This document shows, in pieces, positions 1 through 7,096 of a stretch of DNA of 14,901 nt (position 1 is the first letter of the stretch; each line of letters opens with the position of its first letter). The translations under genes and the position numbers were made by a program. The notes beneath the pieces were generated by a model. It made no database searches, was not told where the DNA came from, and saw only the letters and a list, made by a program, of their open reading frames with translations. The stretch is from CALBPI01 sp039821645 (lineage in GTDB: Bacteria; Pseudomonadota; Gammaproteobacteria; Steroidobacterales; Woeseiaceae): contig JBCBNU010000059.1 in NCBI GenBank assembly GCA_039821645.1, forward strand, positions 1 through 14,901. Direction: 5' to 3'.

Positions 1-55
1 GCGCGGTGGTTTCTTTAAACGCATGGGCGACAGCGTCCGACTCTGGTTCGAGTAA
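1..55 (+). CDS. D-alanyl-D-alanine carboxypeptidase (PBP5 type), C-terminal end only
   Basis: Only the last 17 codons lie in the window, read in the frame starting at base 2 and ending with TAA at 53-55. The tail reads GGFFKRMGDSVRLWFE: a Gly-Gly-Phe-Phe turn, then a short amphipathic stretch with basic and bulky hydrophobic residues. This resembles the C-terminal helix that anchors PBP5/PBP6-type D,D-carboxypeptidases to the periplasmic face of the inner membrane. The context supports it, because dacA followed by dat, ybeD and lipB is a familiar order in several gammaproteobacteria. The enzyme family trims the terminal D-Ala from peptidoglycan pentapeptides. No catalytic motif can be seen, so the call rests on the tail and the neighbours. 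The stop lies two bases before the ATG of the next gene, which suggests co-transcription. Confidence 0.6.
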   Translation, partial: RGGFFKRMGDSVRLWFE

Positions 56-57
56 CC

Positions 58-915
58 ATGGCGCGTGCACTGGAATACGGTTGGCACGACGGCGCCGTAA
101 GACCGCTCAGTGAAATCCGGATATCGCCGCTGGACCGAGGGTTTCTGTTCGGCGATGGCGTTTACGAAGTTATCCCGGCGTACGGCGGTAAACCGCTAGG
201 ACTCGAAGAACACCTGCGCAGAATGACCTTGAGTCTTGCCGCCATCGATCTTCCCGAGCCCTGCTCACAGGATGCGCTGACCTCGATTATCGATCAGGTA
301 CTCGCAGCGAACGGCCCCGGCAACCAATCGATTTACATCCAGGTCTCACGAAGCGGTGATGATGGGCGAGATCACAAGTTCCCGGTGGCAAACACGCCGA
401 GCCTGTTTCTCATGACCAGCCCGTTAACGCCACCGACCTGGGCTCGCTATAGCGAAGGCTTTGCGGCGATTTCGCTGCCCGATGATCGGTGGCAGCGCTG
501 TGATATCAAGTCTACGTCGATGCTGGCCAACGTATTGGCACGTGAATCCGCGACGCGGTCGGGCGCATTGGAAGCGTTATTGGAACGGAATGGATTCCTG
601 GTCGAAGGCGCGGCAAGCGCCATTGGTTGTGTCATCGACGGACGACTGTGCCTGCCGCCGGAGTCCACCGCGATGCTACCGAGCGTCACACGGCACCTGA
701 CGATGGATATTGCATCGGGCATCGGCGTGGCGACGCACATCGCGCCAATCACCATGGATCAGGTGCGATCGGCCGATGAGCTGCTTTTGATGTCCAGCAC
801 GAAAGAGATCGCACCGTTGACCAGTCTCGATGGCGCACCAATTGGTGCCGGTAAGCCCGGGCCAACGTGGGATGCACTGTTCACGGCCTACCAGGAAAGG
901 AAGCGCACACTGTGA
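58..915 (+). CDS. dat: D-amino acid aminotransferase (PLP fold type IV)
   Basis: A 285-residue enzyme of aminotransferase class IV, expected to move the amino group between D-amino acids and 2-oxo acids in the cytoplasm, typically D-Ala plus 2-oxoglutarate to pyruvate plus D-Glu. The N-terminal DRGFLFGDGVYEV block (about 26-38) is typical of the family. DIKS at 149-152 carries the likely PLP-binding Lys151, and the VEG at 182-184 supplies the conserved Glu183. The usual Ser-Asn after VEG is not kept, and the LPGVTR block reads LPSVTR (207-212). The STKE stretch near the C-terminus also fits. Length is normal. Adjacency to a D,D-carboxypeptidase suggests reuse of released D-Ala. Branched-chain aminotransferase or aminodeoxychorismate lyase are the alternatives, but the N-terminal block favours dat. 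The start is ATG with little Shine-Dalgarno signal, and the stop overlaps the ybeD start. Confidence 0.85.
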   Translation: MARALEYGWHDGAVRPLSEIRISPLDRGFLFGDGVYEVIPAYGGKPLGLEEHLRRMTLSLAAIDLPEPCSQDALTSIIDQVLAANGPGNQSIYIQVSRSGDDGRDHKFPVANTPSLFLMTSPLTPPTWARYSEGFAAISLPDDRWQRCDIKSTSMLANVLARESATRSGALEALLERNGFLVEGAASAIGCVIDGRLCLPPESTAMLPSVTRHLTMDIASGIGVATHIAPITMDQVRSADELLLMSSTKEIAPLTSLDGAPIGAGKPGPTWDALFTAYQERKRTL

Positions 916-1175
916 GTGAAGAAGAGCTGATCGATTTTCCGACGCGCTTCCCTGTTAAGGTCATGGGGCGGAACACGGAGACTTTCGCGTCGCATGCACA
1001 ATCGCTGGTACTTCAACACACGAATGGTGAAACAGCACTGGCCGTTGCTAGTCGCCCGAGCACCAATGGCAGATTCCTTTCGGTTACGATCGACATCACC
1101 GCGCGATCGCGTGAACAACTCGACGCGATCTACCAAAGCCTGACCGACGATCCCGAAGTGCTGATGGCGCTGTAG
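912..1175 (+). CDS. ybeD: YbeD family protein (DUF493)
   Basis: A small protein of 87 residues, the usual size of the YbeD/DUF493 family, which is commonly found just before lipB. It opens with LIDFPTRFPVKVMGR, closely like the E. coli block FPTPFTYKVMG, and ends with a conserved alpha-beta segment (VTIDITARS, then EQLDAIYQSL). The fold is a ferredoxin-like, ACT-type sandwich in known members, and the biochemical role is not established. The GTG start at 912 is chosen because the family begins just before this block, a purine-rich Shine-Dalgarno stretch (AGGAAAGGAAG) lies at 894-904, and the GTG shares bases with the dat stop in a GTGA overlap, implying translational coupling. A longer reading from 867 would add 15 unrelated residues inside dat. 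Confidence 0.88.
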   Translation: MSEEELIDFPTRFPVKVMGRNTETFASHAQSLVLQHTNGETALAVASRPSTNGRFLSVTIDITARSREQLDAIYQSLTDDPEVLMAL

Positions 1176-1178
1176 AGG
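1175..1178 (+). promoter_or_regulatory. Shine-Dalgarno site that favours the second GTG as the lipB start
   Basis: GAGG straddles the end of the ybeD stop codon and lies eight bases before the GTG at 1187. The alternative lipB GTG at 1178 overlaps this site and has no purine-rich stretch at proper spacing upstream. This favours 1187. Confidence 0.5.
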
Positions 1179-1186
1179 TGTCGACG

Positions 1187-1834
1187 GTGAAACGCGAATG
1201 CCGCATTCGCTGGTTAGGCCGCCAGGAATACGAGCCACTATGGCGCGCGATGCAGGGGTTCACGGCAGGTCGTATCGAGCAAACGATGGACGAGCTTTGG
1301 TTCTGCGAACACCCGCCGGTTTTCACACTCGGGTTGGCAGCAGATCGCTCACACGTACTGGCTCCGGGCGACATCCCACTAGTAGGTATCGACCGAGGTG
1401 GGCAGGTCACCTATCACGGGCCTGGGCAGCTCATGATCTATCCCCTACTGAACGTCAGGCGACGAAAGCTCAGCGTAAGAGCACTAGTGATGGGTCTCGA
1501 ACAGGCGGTAGTGAATTACGTTGCGCAGTCCGACGTGATTGCCGCTGGCCGCAGAGATGCGCCTGGCGTGTATGTGGACGTCGCCAAGCTGGCCAGCATT
1601 GGCCTAAGAATTCGGCGCGGTTGCAGCTATCACGGTATGGCGTTGAACGTTGACATGGACACCGAACCGTTCGATCGCATCAACCCATGTGGGATGGAGA
1701 ACCTCCCGATCACAACCCTGGGCGATCTGGGGCTAGAGCAGTCTGTTCAGAAGGCTGCTCTCGGTCTGAGCGATCACCTGGCCGACACACTTGATCTTGA
1801 GTATGTCAATCGACCTGGCGCTGCGATTCGGTGA
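1187..1834 (+). CDS. lipB: Octanoyl-[acyl carrier protein]:protein octanoyltransferase LipB
   Basis: LipB moves the octanoyl chain from acyl carrier protein to a lysine of lipoyl domains (such as those of pyruvate dehydrogenase), the first step of endogenous lipoate synthesis; LipA then adds sulphur. The 215-residue protein has the family hallmark RGGQVTYHGPGQ (about 70-81), the AKLASIG stretch with the catalytic lysine (Lys134), RGCSYHG (144-150), and INPCG with the catalytic acyl-carrying cysteine (Cys168). Both catalytic residues are present, so it should be active. The start at GTG 1187 follows from the Shine-Dalgarno spacing; GTG 1178 would add three residues. LipA, which commonly comes next in this cluster, is absent: the 3' end instead runs 29 bases into the convergent murU gene. 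Confidence 0.95.
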   Translation: MKRECRIRWLGRQEYEPLWRAMQGFTAGRIEQTMDELWFCEHPPVFTLGLAADRSHVLAPGDIPLVGIDRGGQVTYHGPGQLMIYPLLNVRRRKLSVRALVMGLEQAVVNYVAQSDVIAAGRRDAPGVYVDVAKLASIGLRIRRGCSYHGMALNVDMDTEPFDRINPCGMENLPITTLGDLGLEQSVQKAALGLSDHLADTLDLEYVNRPGAAIR

Positions 1835-2495
1835 CGCCCGAGCGCGCCGCGGCCAAACGGTCTGGCGTGCCAATATCGAACCATTTGGATCGGATATCGA
1901 ACGCACCCAGGGCATTCCTATCGGCTGCGTCGCGCAAGAGCGGTACGATCGAGAATCGACCATCCGGCAAGCCCGCAAAGAAATCGCGTCGATAGCATGC
2001 AATACCGGAGAACGTCATTGTCTGCCTATCCGTATTCGTTGCGCGCCCGGCGTTGATCCCGAAGTCACCGCCGCTCCGATAAACCGGGTTTGGGGTCAGC
2101 CCAATCGCCGCATCGCACTCGGTATCAATAGTCGGGCCCATAGCGGATGGAACAAAGTCCGTCCAGATATCCGCATTGATCACCCAAAACGTCTCAGTCC
2201 CAAGGATCGGAAGCGCGCGAACAATCGCACCGCCGGTATCCAACGTTGGGTACCCCTCAGGACTGAACAGCACGCGCACACCAAACTGCGATCCATCACC
2301 TACATGAGATGCAATCTGCTCGCCGAGCCAACCGAGGTTGATGACGACACGCGTGATCCCCGCCGCCGCGATCGTTCTCAAGTGACGGTCAATCAGCGGC
2401 TCACCACCGACTTCGATCAGCGGTTTTGGAAGCGTGTCAGTCGTCGGTCTCAGTCGCTCACCCCGACCCGCGGCAAGAATCAGCGCTTCAGTCAT
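1806..2495 (-). CDS. murU: N-acetylmuramate alpha-1-phosphate uridylyltransferase MurU
   Basis: A 229-residue nucleotidyltransferase expected to make UDP-MurNAc from MurNAc-1-phosphate and UTP in the cytoplasm, bypassing MurA/MurB during peptidoglycan recycling. It starts with the sugar-nucleotide signature LILAAGRGERLRP (5-17), followed by PK at 23-24, a GG loop near 88-89, and the metal-binding NAD motif (Asn107, Ala108, Asp109). The ATG at 2495 is chosen because the signature normally begins within a few residues of the start; a longer reading from 2573 would add 26 unrelated residues inside amgK. It overlaps amgK by 8 bases, so translation is probably coupled. A mannose-1-phosphate guanylyltransferase label is common for this family, but pairing with amgK supports MurU. 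Its 3' end converges on and overlaps lipB. Confidence 0.87.
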   Translation of the reverse strand: MTEALILAAGRGERLRPTTDTLPKPLIEVGGEPLIDRHLRTIAAAGITRVVINLGWLGEQIASHVGDGSQFGVRVLFSPEGYPTLDTGGAIVRALPILGTETFWVINADIWTDFVPSAMGPTIDTECDAAIGLTPNPVYRSGGDFGINAGRATNTDRQTMTFSGIACYRRDFFAGLPDGRFSIVPLLRDAADRNALGAFDIRSKWFDIGTPDRLAAARSGVTESQRQVD

Positions 2496-3540
2496 CGGCG
2501 AGTCCCGGCAAGCAATCCACCTCAATCCGTTCCGCAATCCACGAGAGCTCCGGATAGATATCGGCAATCGCACAGATATAGTTCAACGTTCTCGGAATAT
2601 CCGGTAAGTAGCCGTTTTTGCCATCGCGAATCGAAAGCCGAGCGAAAATTCCAGCAGCCTTCAGCTGACGCTGGACACCCATCAAGAAAAACCAACGCAA
2701 CCGTTGTGTCTCGTTCACATCTTGGCCAACTCGGCTGGCATTGAGCCAGCTACATGCCCACGCTGTCACTTGCGATAGCGGCCAATCGACGTAGCAGTCG
2801 CGAAGCAACGAGACCAGGTCATAGGTGTAGGGACCGGCCATTGCATCCTGATAGTCGATAACACCGATTTCATGCTCGGCGGTCACCATCAGATTGCGGC
2901 TGTGAAAATCCCGATGGACGGCCACTGCAGGCTGCTGCAAAGCACTCTCGACAAGAATCCCTGTCAAAGCATCCCACTGCTCCTGGTGGGTATCGGTCCA
3001 CTCGAGTGCGAGATGTTGACGCCACAACCAATCGACAAACAGCTGCATCTCGGTACGCAGTCGCGCCTCGTCGTAGGGCGGAAATCCATCGACTACCTCT
3101 CCGGGAGCACTCTGCAACTCATGCAGCAGTGCAGCGGCTTGCCGATACCACGTTCCTGCCTGTTCCGGGTGCGCTTGCAGAACCTGAAGAAGGTCCTGAT
3201 TACCAAAATCGGTCAGTAGCAAGAATCCGTTGTCGTGATCAGCAGCAAACACTGTCGGCACAGGCAGTCCGGTGCTGCCAAGCGCGTCGGTCACCTGTTC
3301 AAAAAGCGCGGTGTCCTCGCGCTCGGGTGGCGCATCCATCAGTATCAACGACTCATCTCGCTCGTGCAGTTGTGCGTGACTATCGATCCACGGCTCGTCC
3401 AGCGAACACCTGAAGTAGCGGCGAAAACTGGCGTCCGCCGACGCAATCGTGAGGCTGCCATTTAGCCCTAGTCGCTCAAGCCACGCATCGGCACTTCGCC
3501 AACGCGCATCATTCGGTGTGCTGCTGCTCATCGCGCGCAT
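2488..3540 (-). CDS. amgK: N-acetylmuramate/N-acetylglucosamine 1-kinase AmgK
   Basis: An aminoglycoside-phosphotransferase-fold kinase, about 350 residues, that phosphorylates MurNAc (and GlcNAc) at the anomeric carbon, feeding MurU. The family N-terminal block DASFRRYFR is present (about 37-45 from this start), as are LIMDAPPE and the catalytic loop HRDFHSRN with its Asp and Asn (about 209-216). The metal-binding IDYQDA follows (about 228-233), then PYTYDLVSLLRD. Together with MurU it forms the recycling shortcut known in Pseudomonas to lower dependence on MurA. The start is uncertain: ATGs at 3540 and 3531 both give normal N-termini, neither has a clear Shine-Dalgarno site, and an ATG at 3594 would run deeper into the divergent lptD start region. 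The amgK-murU pair divergent to lptD is also the Pseudomonas arrangement. Confidence 0.88.
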   Translation of the reverse strand: MRAMSSSTPNDARWRSADAWLERLGLNGSLTIASADASFRRYFRCSLDEPWIDSHAQLHERDESLILMDAPPEREDTALFEQVTDALGSTGLPVPTVFAADHDNGFLLLTDFGNQDLLQVLQAHPEQAGTWYRQAAALLHELQSAPGEVVDGFPPYDEARLRTEMQLFVDWLWRQHLALEWTDTHQEQWDALTGILVESALQQPAVAVHRDFHSRNLMVTAEHEIGVIDYQDAMAGPYTYDLVSLLRDCYVDWPLSQVTAWACSWLNASRVGQDVNETQRLRWFFLMGVQRQLKAAGIFARLSIRDGKNGYLPDIPRTLNYICAIADIYPELSWIAERIEVDCLPGLADD

Positions 3541-3562
3541 GGTAGCGCATTGCTTTACACTC

Positions 3563-5791
3563 GTGCCTACCAGCCACAGTCGGATCAAGCCCATCGCGAG
3601 CCGCCGTTACAATTCGCTCACAGTCGCAATGTTGTCGGCGCTGGCGACGGTAGCGAACGCGCAGTCCCAGCTGCCGCTATGCGCCCCTACTGAGATCGAG
3701 AACCCCGTCGTCAGTCAGCCAGCGATCAACGCCGATGGGACGATTACGCTCGAGTCCGGCGCCGGGATCATGGACTTCGAAGGCAACGCGCAACTCAGTC
3801 AGGGTGTACGGGTTGAGCGAGATACATTACTCCTCACCGCCGAGGAAGGCGCATACAGTGGCAAGGACGGTACGCTGAGCCTGAACGGAGGTGTTTCTTA
3901 TCGTGGTAGCGGTGCCGATATCGTCAGCGAAGAGGCCATGCTCAGCGCCTCGGACGGGCGCGTGTCGTTCGCAGACGCCGAATTTAGTCTCGGCAACGGA
4001 GCGTCGCGCGGTGCGGCCAGCCTGCTTGCCATTGACCGAGAGGGAACACTGGAACTGAACGAGGTGAACTACACGACCTGCCCGCCTGAAGTAGACGACT
4101 GGCTGGTGCGCGCAGGCTCGATCATCCTCGACACAAACTCCGGTGTCGGCACTGCACGCGGATTGACCTTGCGCTTCAAGGACGTGCCGATTCTCTACAC
4201 GCCCTACCTTTCGTTTCCAATTTCCACGCAACGCAAGACTGGCTTCCTGCTGCCTAACTTTGGACAATCGGCGCGCAATGGGCTTGATATCAGCACACCC
4301 TGGTACTGGAACATCGCGCCCGCATACGACGCCACTATTACACCGAGAATTCTGTCCCGTCGAGGCATCCAGCTCGATACGCAAGTTCGGTATCTGACCG
4401 AACGGAGTATTGGCGAAATCGGACTTGCGCATTTGCCAGGCGACGACCTGGAGAACATCGACCGAACGTTTTTTCGGTGGCAGAACCAGACCGACTTCGC
4501 GCAACGTTGGCGCGCCTTCGCCGATGTCACCGACGTGTCCGATGATCAGTATCTTGAAGACCTGGGTGGCAGCTTATCGACCTCGAGCGTGACCCACCTC
4601 AATCGCACGCTGGGAGTGCGATATTTCGGCAAGAACATAACCGGCGATATCAGCGCCACAAACTACCAAACGATCGATAACGCCATTCTCGGCGACGAAG
4701 AGCCGTATCGCATGCTGCCGAGGGTTCGATTGAATACGCTCTATGCGGACATGCCGTGGGGGTTCGAGGCTGGCTTCGACTCTGAATTCACGGAGTTCGA
4801 CCGTGACGTTGGGGTTACGGGTCGAAGACTCCATGCCGCGCCCTTCGCCGGATTCAACTGGTCTTCCGGGGGCATTTATGCACGCCCAAGGCTGCAGTGG
4901 TGGCACACGCGGTATGTACTGGAGGAGCCGGGAAATCCGGGTACCCGCACTGCGACCCGCGACCTACCGATCGCAAGCCTCGACGCCGGTTTAAGACTGG
5001 AACGTACACTCAGGACGGCCGGCCTGATTCAGACGCTAGAGCCGCACTTGTATTACGTGCATGTGCCGTTCCGCGATCAGAGCGACCTGCCCGTCTTTGA
5101 CACCATCCTGCCGATATCAAGCCTCGAGCAGCTGTACCGTGAGAACCGTTTTATTGGTATCGACCGAATCGGGGATACCGACCAACTGACGGTCGGCGTT
5201 CGCACCCGACTGCTGGCTGAGAACAGCGGGCGTACGTTGTTGACCGCCACCATTGGTCAAAGCCGTAGCTTGTCTTCGCAGGAGGTCCGTCTCCCGGATA
5301 GCGTCGTCCCGCAGGGTAATGCCTCGGACTATATCGCCGAATTGCTGGTCAACGTTTGGGGTAACTGGAATGTTGAACTGGCGCAGCAGTGGAACGCGGA
5401 GCGCAATACAACGACCAAATCGGAGGTCCGCCTGCAGTATCGACCGGGCAATAAGCGAGTGGTCAATCTGGCCTACCGCTTCCGCGAGGACTCGCTCGAA
5501 CAGGGTGATGTCTCGTTCAGCTGGCCGGTCGCCTCGCGCTGGAACATTGTGGGCAGGTATAATTACTCCCTGCGCGACAAGGTATCTCTGGAGCGATTTT
5601 TCGGTCTTGAGTACGAGAGTTGCTGCTGGGGCGTTCGCGTTGTGTCGCGGCGATTCATTAGCCGCAGGGACGGTACCGCCGACACCGCGATCTCGGTTCA
5701 GTTGGAACTCAAGGGTCTGACCAGTGTCGGAGACCCTGCGGATCAGCTTCTGGAACAAGGTATCCTCGGGTACCGATCAACAATCGACTAA
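3563..5791 (+). CDS. lptD: LPS-assembly protein LptD (outer-membrane beta-barrel)
   Basis: LptD forms, with the lipoprotein LptE, the outer-membrane translocon that inserts lipopolysaccharide into the outer leaflet. From GTG 3563 the protein has 742 residues. A signal peptide ends at ANA/Q (about residue 33), then comes an OstA-type N-terminal domain (about 45-160) and a barrel domain with the conserved VPILYTPYLSFPI and TGFLLPNFG blocks. All four cysteines of the family are present: Cys40, Cys173 (in YTTCPPE), and the adjacent Cys687-Cys688 (ESCCWG), so the two long-range disulphides can form. The start is uncertain. GTG 3563 gives a compact basic n-region before the hydrophobic stretch, ATG 3539 would add eight residues, and neither has a Shine-Dalgarno site. 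The stop lies three bases before surA, indicating an operon. Confidence 0.95.
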   Translation: MPTSHSRIKPIASRRYNSLTVAMLSALATVANAQSQLPLCAPTEIENPVVSQPAINADGTITLESGAGIMDFEGNAQLSQGVRVERDTLLLTAEEGAYSGKDGTLSLNGGVSYRGSGADIVSEEAMLSASDGRVSFADAEFSLGNGASRGAASLLAIDREGTLELNEVNYTTCPPEVDDWLVRAGSIILDTNSGVGTARGLTLRFKDVPILYTPYLSFPISTQRKTGFLLPNFGQSARNGLDISTPWYWNIAPAYDATITPRILSRRGIQLDTQVRYLTERSIGEIGLAHLPGDDLENIDRTFFRWQNQTDFAQRWRAFADVTDVSDDQYLEDLGGSLSTSSVTHLNRTLGVRYFGKNITGDISATNYQTIDNAILGDEEPYRMLPRVRLNTLYADMPWGFEAGFDSEFTEFDRDVGVTGRRLHAAPFAGFNWSSGGIYARPRLQWWHTRYVLEEPGNPGTRTATRDLPIASLDAGLRLERTLRTAGLIQTLEPHLYYVHVPFRDQSDLPVFDTILPISSLEQLYRENRFIGIDRIGDTDQLTVGVRTRLLAENSGRTLLTATIGQSRSLSSQEVRLPDSVVPQGNASDYIAELLVNVWGNWNVELAQQWNAERNTTTKSEVRLQYRPGNKRVVNLAYRFREDSLEQGDVSFSWPVASRWNIVGRYNYSLRDKVSLERFFGLEYESCCWGVRVVSRRFISRRDGTADTAISVQLELKGLTSVGDPADQLLEQGILGYRSTID

Positions 5792-5794
5792 CCC

Positions 5795-7096
5795 ATGAAC
5801 AGACTTCAATCGCCATTGCCTTTCGTCCTGGCCCTGTTGCTTACGTTCGCCGCAGGCTCCGCGTTCGCTCAGGAGGAAAGTGTCCTGTTGGATCGCGTTG
5901 TCGCACTGGTGAACGACGGTGTCGTGCTTGAGAGTGAACTCAACGTGCAGGTGCAGATCATCAAGCAACGCATTCTTGAGACCGGGCAGCCGATGCCGCC
6001 GGAGAGCGAACTTAAATCGCAAATCCTCGAACGACTTATCGTTACCCGATTACAGCTTCAGCGCGCAGATCGAATGGGCATTCGAATTTCCGATGAAGCG
6101 CTCAACAACGCCTTGGCAAGTGTGGCGCAACGCAACGGTATTCCATTCGAGCAGTTGCCCGAGGTCATGTCCGCGCAGGGGATCTCGTATCCCGTTTATC
6201 GTGAAGATATGCGCGAGCAAATGGTGATCGAACAGGTGCGTAATATTTCTGTTGTAAGACGAATCAGCGTCACAGAGCGCGAATTGGAGCAGTGCCTGGC
6301 ACGAACCGAGCAACAGTCAGGCGTGAACGCCGAATATGATCTTTCGCACATGCTGATCAGTGTCTCGGGCACCGCGACAGCGGATGAATTCCGCGCGGCG
6401 CAAGACAAAGCGGAATCGCTCTACAAGCAAATCAAAGATGGTGCGGATTTCGCAACGCTGGCCATCACGAATTCGGACAGCGAAACAGCACTGGAAGGCG
6501 GCAGTCTCGGTTGGAGAAAAGGCAATCAGATCCCGACGCTCTTCGCTGACGCGGTCTATGAGATGAGTGTGGGCGACGTCTCACGGCCCATCCGCAGTGG
6601 CAGCGGTTTTCATCTGGTGCGATTGAACGAGATGCGCGGTGCTACTGGGCGCAGCGAAATCGAACAAACCAAAGTCCGACACATTCTTGTGCGGCCCAAC
6701 GAAATTCTGGATGAGGCGGCGGCGCGCCAGAAGCTTCAGGACATTCGTTCGCGAATTCTCGAAGGCGAGGATTTCGCTGATCTTGCAAAGCTCAACTCCG
6801 ACGACCCCGGCTCCGGCAATCTCGGCGGTGATCTCGGCTGGACACAACCCGGCGTTTTTGTCCCGGAATTTACCGAGGTCGTCAATGAACTCGGGCTGAA
6901 TCAACTCTCGGACGTGGTCCAGACGCGATTCGGTTTTCACATTATCGAAGTACTCGGGCGCCGGGTGTACGACAACACCGACGAAGTGCGCCGAAACGAG
7001 TGCGCAACCAGTCTGCGTAACTCGCGGGTCGGCGAGGAGACCGAGTTGTGGCTGCGTCGTTTGCGGGACGAAGCCTTCGTGGACAAGCGTATCTGA
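5795..7096 (+). CDS. surA: Periplasmic chaperone and peptidyl-prolyl isomerase SurA
   Basis: SurA escorts unfolded outer-membrane proteins, including LptD, across the periplasm to the Bam complex. The protein has 433 residues (E. coli 428). A signal peptide ends at AFA/Q (25/26), followed by the N-terminal chaperone domain starting DRVVALVNDGVVLESEL (33-49). The first parvulin domain spans about 180-282, with SHMLI at its start and GGSLGW in the middle. The second spans about 291-388, with RHILV, GGDLGW and FGFHIIE, and a C-terminal helix follows. Both parvulin domains keep their structural glycines and histidines. The gene starts three bases after lptD, so client and chaperone are probably co-expressed. 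The 3' end overlaps the proposed start of pdxA. Confidence 0.96.
   Translation: MNRLQSPLPFVLALLLTFAAGSAFAQEESVLLDRVVALVNDGVVLESELNVQVQIIKQRILETGQPMPPESELKSQILERLIVTRLQLQRADRMGIRISDEALNNALASVAQRNGIPFEQLPEVMSAQGISYPVYREDMREQMVIEQVRNISVVRRISVTERELEQCLARTEQQSGVNAEYDLSHMLISVSGTATADEFRAAQDKAESLYKQIKDGADFATLAITNSDSETALEGGSLGWRKGNQIPTLFADAVYEMSVGDVSRPIRSGSGFHLVRLNEMRGATGRSEIEQTKVRHILVRPNEILDEAAARQKLQDIRSRILEGEDFADLAKLNSDDPGSGNLGGDLGWTQPGVFVPEFTEVVNELGLNQLSDVVQTRFGFHIIEVLGRRVYDNTDEVRRNECATSLRNSRVGEETELWLRRLRDEAFVDKRI
7034..7039 (+). promoter_or_regulatory. Shine-Dalgarno site for the upstream pdxA start
   Basis: GAGGAG inside the end of surA lies eight bases before the GTG at 7048. It is the only strong ribosome-binding sequence near the beginning of pdxA, and it is the main reason for choosing 7048 over the TTG at 7102. 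It could be a chance match in surA coding sequence. Confidence 0.4.

Noticed and set aside
1791..2744. Plus-strand open frame of 317 codons antisense to murU and amgK
   Set aside because: It is opposite two well-supported genes, its translation is arginine-rich and shows no domain, and it crosses the murU/amgK junction. It is a shadow of codon bias.
3827..4504. Minus-strand open frame of 225 codons within lptD
   Set aside because: It lies fully inside conserved LptD coding sequence, including the YTTCPP and YTPYLSFPI blocks, with no recognisable protein features.
5117..5758. Minus-strand open frame of 213 codons within the lptD 3' end
   Set aside because: It is antisense to the barrel and the conserved CysCys pair; no ribosome-binding site or motif was seen.
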